A stretch of DNA of 15,754 nucleotides from Dehalococcoidia bacterium. Its GTDB lineage: Bacteria; Chloroflexota; Dehalococcoidia; UBA2979. This document shows, in pieces, positions 14,007 to 15,754 of this stretch; within the stretch, counting starts at the first letter, position 1, and every line of letters starts with the position of its first letter. The notes beneath the pieces were generated by a model, which saw only the letters and a list, made by a program, of their open reading frames with translations, did no database searches and was not told where the DNA came from. Location: positions 1-15,754 of the forward strand of contig JALOAM010000064.1 of assembly GCA_023228765.1 (NCBI GenBank), read 5' to 3'. The position numbers and the translations under genes are program-made.

Positions 14007-14786
14007 ATGCTGATCGCCTTCGCCTGGGGCCTGGTCTCGACATCCTCCCTGGTCGTCGGTGCGCTGATCGCCCTTCGCTGGCGGATCAGCCACCGGCGGC
14101 TGGGGTTGATCATGGCGTTCGGCGCCGGCGTCCTGATCGGCGCGGTCGCCTATGAGCTGGTGCAGGAGGCCTTCGAGCTCGCCGGAGGCGCCGGGATCGC
14201 CTCCGGACTCATCGCCGGCGGCCTCACCTTCACCTTCGGTAATGCGCTCCTCCAGCGTCCCCAGACCGCGCACGCCGCGGGTGCGGACGCCACCACCGAG
14301 GCCTCACATGCCTCGGTCGCGGGTGCACCAACACTGCCCTCGGGCCGCTCGACGGCGGTCGCCATCGCGGTGGTCTTCGGGGCCGTGCTGGACGGCATCC
14401 CGGAGTCCACGGTCCTCGGCCTCACATTGCTCGATGGACAGGGCGTCAGCATCGCCATGCTGGCGGCGGTCTTCGTCTCCAACCTGCCCGAAGCCGCCGC
14501 GGCGACCTCCGGACTCATCGAGGGTGGTTGGAGCCCCTTCCGCGTCCTCCGGATGTGGACCGTGGTCGCACTGGCCTGCTCCGTCGCGGCGGCGCTGGGC
14601 TATGGCGTGCTCGGAGAGGCCTCGGACGGGGTGGTCGCCTTCGTGCAAGCGTTCGCGGCAGGAGCGATCCTCACGATGCTCGCGGACACGATGATGCCGG
14701 AGGCCTACCGCGATGGCGGCACCTACACCGGGATCACGACCACGCTCGGCTTCGGCCTCGCGTTCGTCCTCGCTGAGCTCGAGTAG
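14007..14786 (+). CDS. ZIP-like metal permease
   Basis: This 259-residue membrane protein has about eight hydrophobic segments and a polar, Ala/Thr/His-containing loop at about 85-115 in the position of the variable ZIP loop. The core motifs are recognisable but altered: DGIPES (129-134) stands where classical ZIPs have H-N-x-P-E-G in TM4, and SNLPEA (158-163) stands where TM5 usually carries H-E-x-P. A further ADTMMPEA (226-233) is near the C-terminus. The classical metal-binding histidines are therefore replaced by D129 and S158, so metal choice or direction of transport may differ from zinc uptake. The ATG at 14007 has no obvious ribosome site and follows the SHOCT gene by 27 bp; coupling is likely. 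The second sulP gene begins only 5 bp after its stop. Confidence 0.82.
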   Translation: MLIAFAWGLVSTSSLVVGALIALRWRISHRRLGLIMAFGAGVLIGAVAYELVQEAFELAGGAGIASGLIAGGLTFTFGNALLQRPQTAHAAGADATTEASHASVAGAPTLPSGRSTAVAIAVVFGAVLDGIPESTVLGLTLLDGQGVSIAMLAAVFVSNLPEAAAATSGLIEGGWSPFRVLRMWTVVALACSVAAALGYGVLGEASDGVVAFVQAFAAGAILTMLADTMMPEAYRDGGTYTGITTTLGFGLAFVLAELE

Positions 14787-14791
14787 CGCGC

Positions 14792-15754
14792 ATGGACGAT
14801 CGGGTGAGCAGCAACGGCCACTCACCTCGGCACCGCACGCCGGAGCAGGCGGGCGCCCCCGACCCTCGCGCGAGGTGGCACCTCCCCGTGCGGCTGGAGG
14901 GCTACCGCCGCGAGTGGTTCACAGCTGACCTGCTCGCCGGCATCACCGTGGCCGCCGTGCTCATCCCCTCGGCACTGGCATACGGGGCACTGGCAGGACT
15001 CACGCCGGTCGCCGGGCTGTACGCCGGCGTGGCGGCGATGCTGGGGTACGCCCTCTTCGGGCGGTCACGTCGCCTGATCCTCGGGCCCGAGGCGGCCAGC
15101 GCGATCCTTGTCGCGGCCGGGATCGCCCCGCTCGCCGGGGGCGACGCGGTCCGCTATGCCGCACTGGCGGCGGCACTCGCCGTCATGGTGGGCGTGATCA
15201 CCATGCTTGGCGCGCTCGCGCGGCTGGGCTTCCTCGCGGACTTCCTCTCGAGGCCCGTCCTTGCCGGGTACATGACGGGCGTCGCGCTCACGATCATCGT
15301 CGGGCAGTTCGGGAAGCTCCTTGGCATCAGCATCGAGGCGGACGCCTTCCTCGGTCAGCTGGTCGAACTCGTCGAGGGAATCGAGCAGGCCCAGTTGCTC
15401 ACCTGTGGCGTTGCCCTCGCGTGCATCGCCGTCCTGGTGATCGGCGGGATCGTGCGTCCTCGCTTCCCGACGAGCCTCCTCGTGATCGCCCTCGCGACGG
15501 TCGTCTCCGCGCTCGCCTCGCTGGAGGACCACGACGTCGCCGTGGTCGGCACGATCCCGCGAGGGCTCCCGATGCCGGGGATCCCGGACGTGGGATGGAG
15601 CGACCTCGGCGACCTCGCGCCCAGCTCGCTCAGCCTCGCGGTGTTCGCGTTCGTGACCAGCATCCTCACCGCGAAGTCGTTCAGCGCGCGGCCCTCCCGG
15701 GTGGACGCGGATGCGGAGATGCGCGGCGTCGCGATGGCGAACCTGGCCGCCGGG
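14792..15754 (+). CDS. Second SulP family anion transporter (partial, C-terminus off the window)
   Basis: The frame is open from ATG at 14792 to the window edge, giving 321 residues of the membrane domain. After a ~28-residue polar N-terminus, LEGYRREWFTADLLAGITVA leads into IPSALAYGALAGLTPVAGLY, the SulP signature. The segments GPEAASAILVAAGIAPLAGG, RPVLAGYMTGVALTIIVGQ and VAVVGTIPRGLPMPGIPDVGW are also typical. It is clearly a homologue of the SulP at 8734 (shared LTIIVGQ and APLAGGDA contexts) but diverged: it lacks the polar SPTSSTA stretch of that protein and has GPEAASA instead. It therefore looks like an old paralogue with a possibly different anion. Its start is 5 bp after the ZIP-like gene, with only a weak upstream purine run. 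Whether it has a STAS domain cannot be seen. Confidence 0.9.
   Translation, partial: MDDRVSSNGHSPRHRTPEQAGAPDPRARWHLPVRLEGYRREWFTADLLAGITVAAVLIPSALAYGALAGLTPVAGLYAGVAAMLGYALFGRSRRLILGPEAASAILVAAGIAPLAGGDAVRYAALAAALAVMVGVITMLGALARLGFLADFLSRPVLAGYMTGVALTIIVGQFGKLLGISIEADAFLGQLVELVEGIEQAQLLTCGVALACIAVLVIGGIVRPRFPTSLLVIALATVVSALASLEDHDVAVVGTIPRGLPMPGIPDVGWSDLGDLAPSSLSLAVFAFVTSILTAKSFSARPSRVDADAEMRGVAMANLAAG

Noticed and set aside
1..15754. Defence system, prophage, transposon or biosynthetic cluster
   Set aside because: No nuclease, toxin, integrase, transposase or biosynthetic enzyme set was seen; the STAND-type protein has a BTAD DNA-binding architecture that fits transcription control better than defence.

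Overview
This is a high-GC (roughly 70 percent) bacterial chromosome fragment. It carries 14 protein-coding genes that I can support, two of them cut by the window ends, and no RNA genes, CRISPR arrays or insertion sequences. The gene types point to a high-GC Gram-positive-like lineage: a BTAD/NB-ARC regulator, small DUF1269 and DUF7144 membrane proteins, GAP and SulP transporters, a YtrA-type GntR/ABC operon, and a DinB-like hydrolase. The hairpin repeat at 1931-2064 is a style I associate with Chloroflexota (Thermomicrobia-like) genomes, but Actinobacteria cannot be excluded. The taxonomic call is an inference.

Region 1 (1-1930, minus strand) is a tight GntR regulator / ABC ATPase / ABC membrane-subunit operon. 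Stops and starts overlap as TGATG, and a 26-bp operator-like palindrome sits just upstream of the regulator. This is the layout of YtrA-type envelope-stress ABC operons. Region 2 (1931-3449, minus) is a repeat cluster followed by a two-gene unit, a crotonase-fold acyl-CoA enzyme and a DinB-like metal hydrolase. Divergent from it is region 3 (3640-5782, plus): a PAS-PAS-LuxR regulator without a receiver domain, overlapped by a TTG-started gene for an integral membrane protein. Tail-to-tail with that is a formylglycine-generating-enzyme homologue (5791-6756, minus) that retains both active-site cysteines but has no sulfatase nearby.

Region 4 (6913-15754) is mainly a plus-strand membrane and transport island: DUF1269 protein, DUF7144 protein, GAP-family (LysE-like) protein, SulP transporter with a STAS domain, SHOCT-tailed membrane protein, ZIP-like permease, and a second SulP transporter cut by the window end. 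One large BTAD/NB-ARC regulator (10510-13026) is inserted on the minus strand. Its 3' end overlaps the first sulP gene by 48 bp, with a strong hairpin at the overlap, and its TPR tail looks short.

The most interesting signal is non-coding. In the 542-bp gap between the BTAD gene and the SHOCT gene there are three 7-mers in exact 11-bp register, separated by identical ATCT spacers. This is the geometry of SARP/BTAD-type activator sites. Nothing in the window clearly amounts to a new defence or mobile system; most genes belong to known families, several of unknown function.
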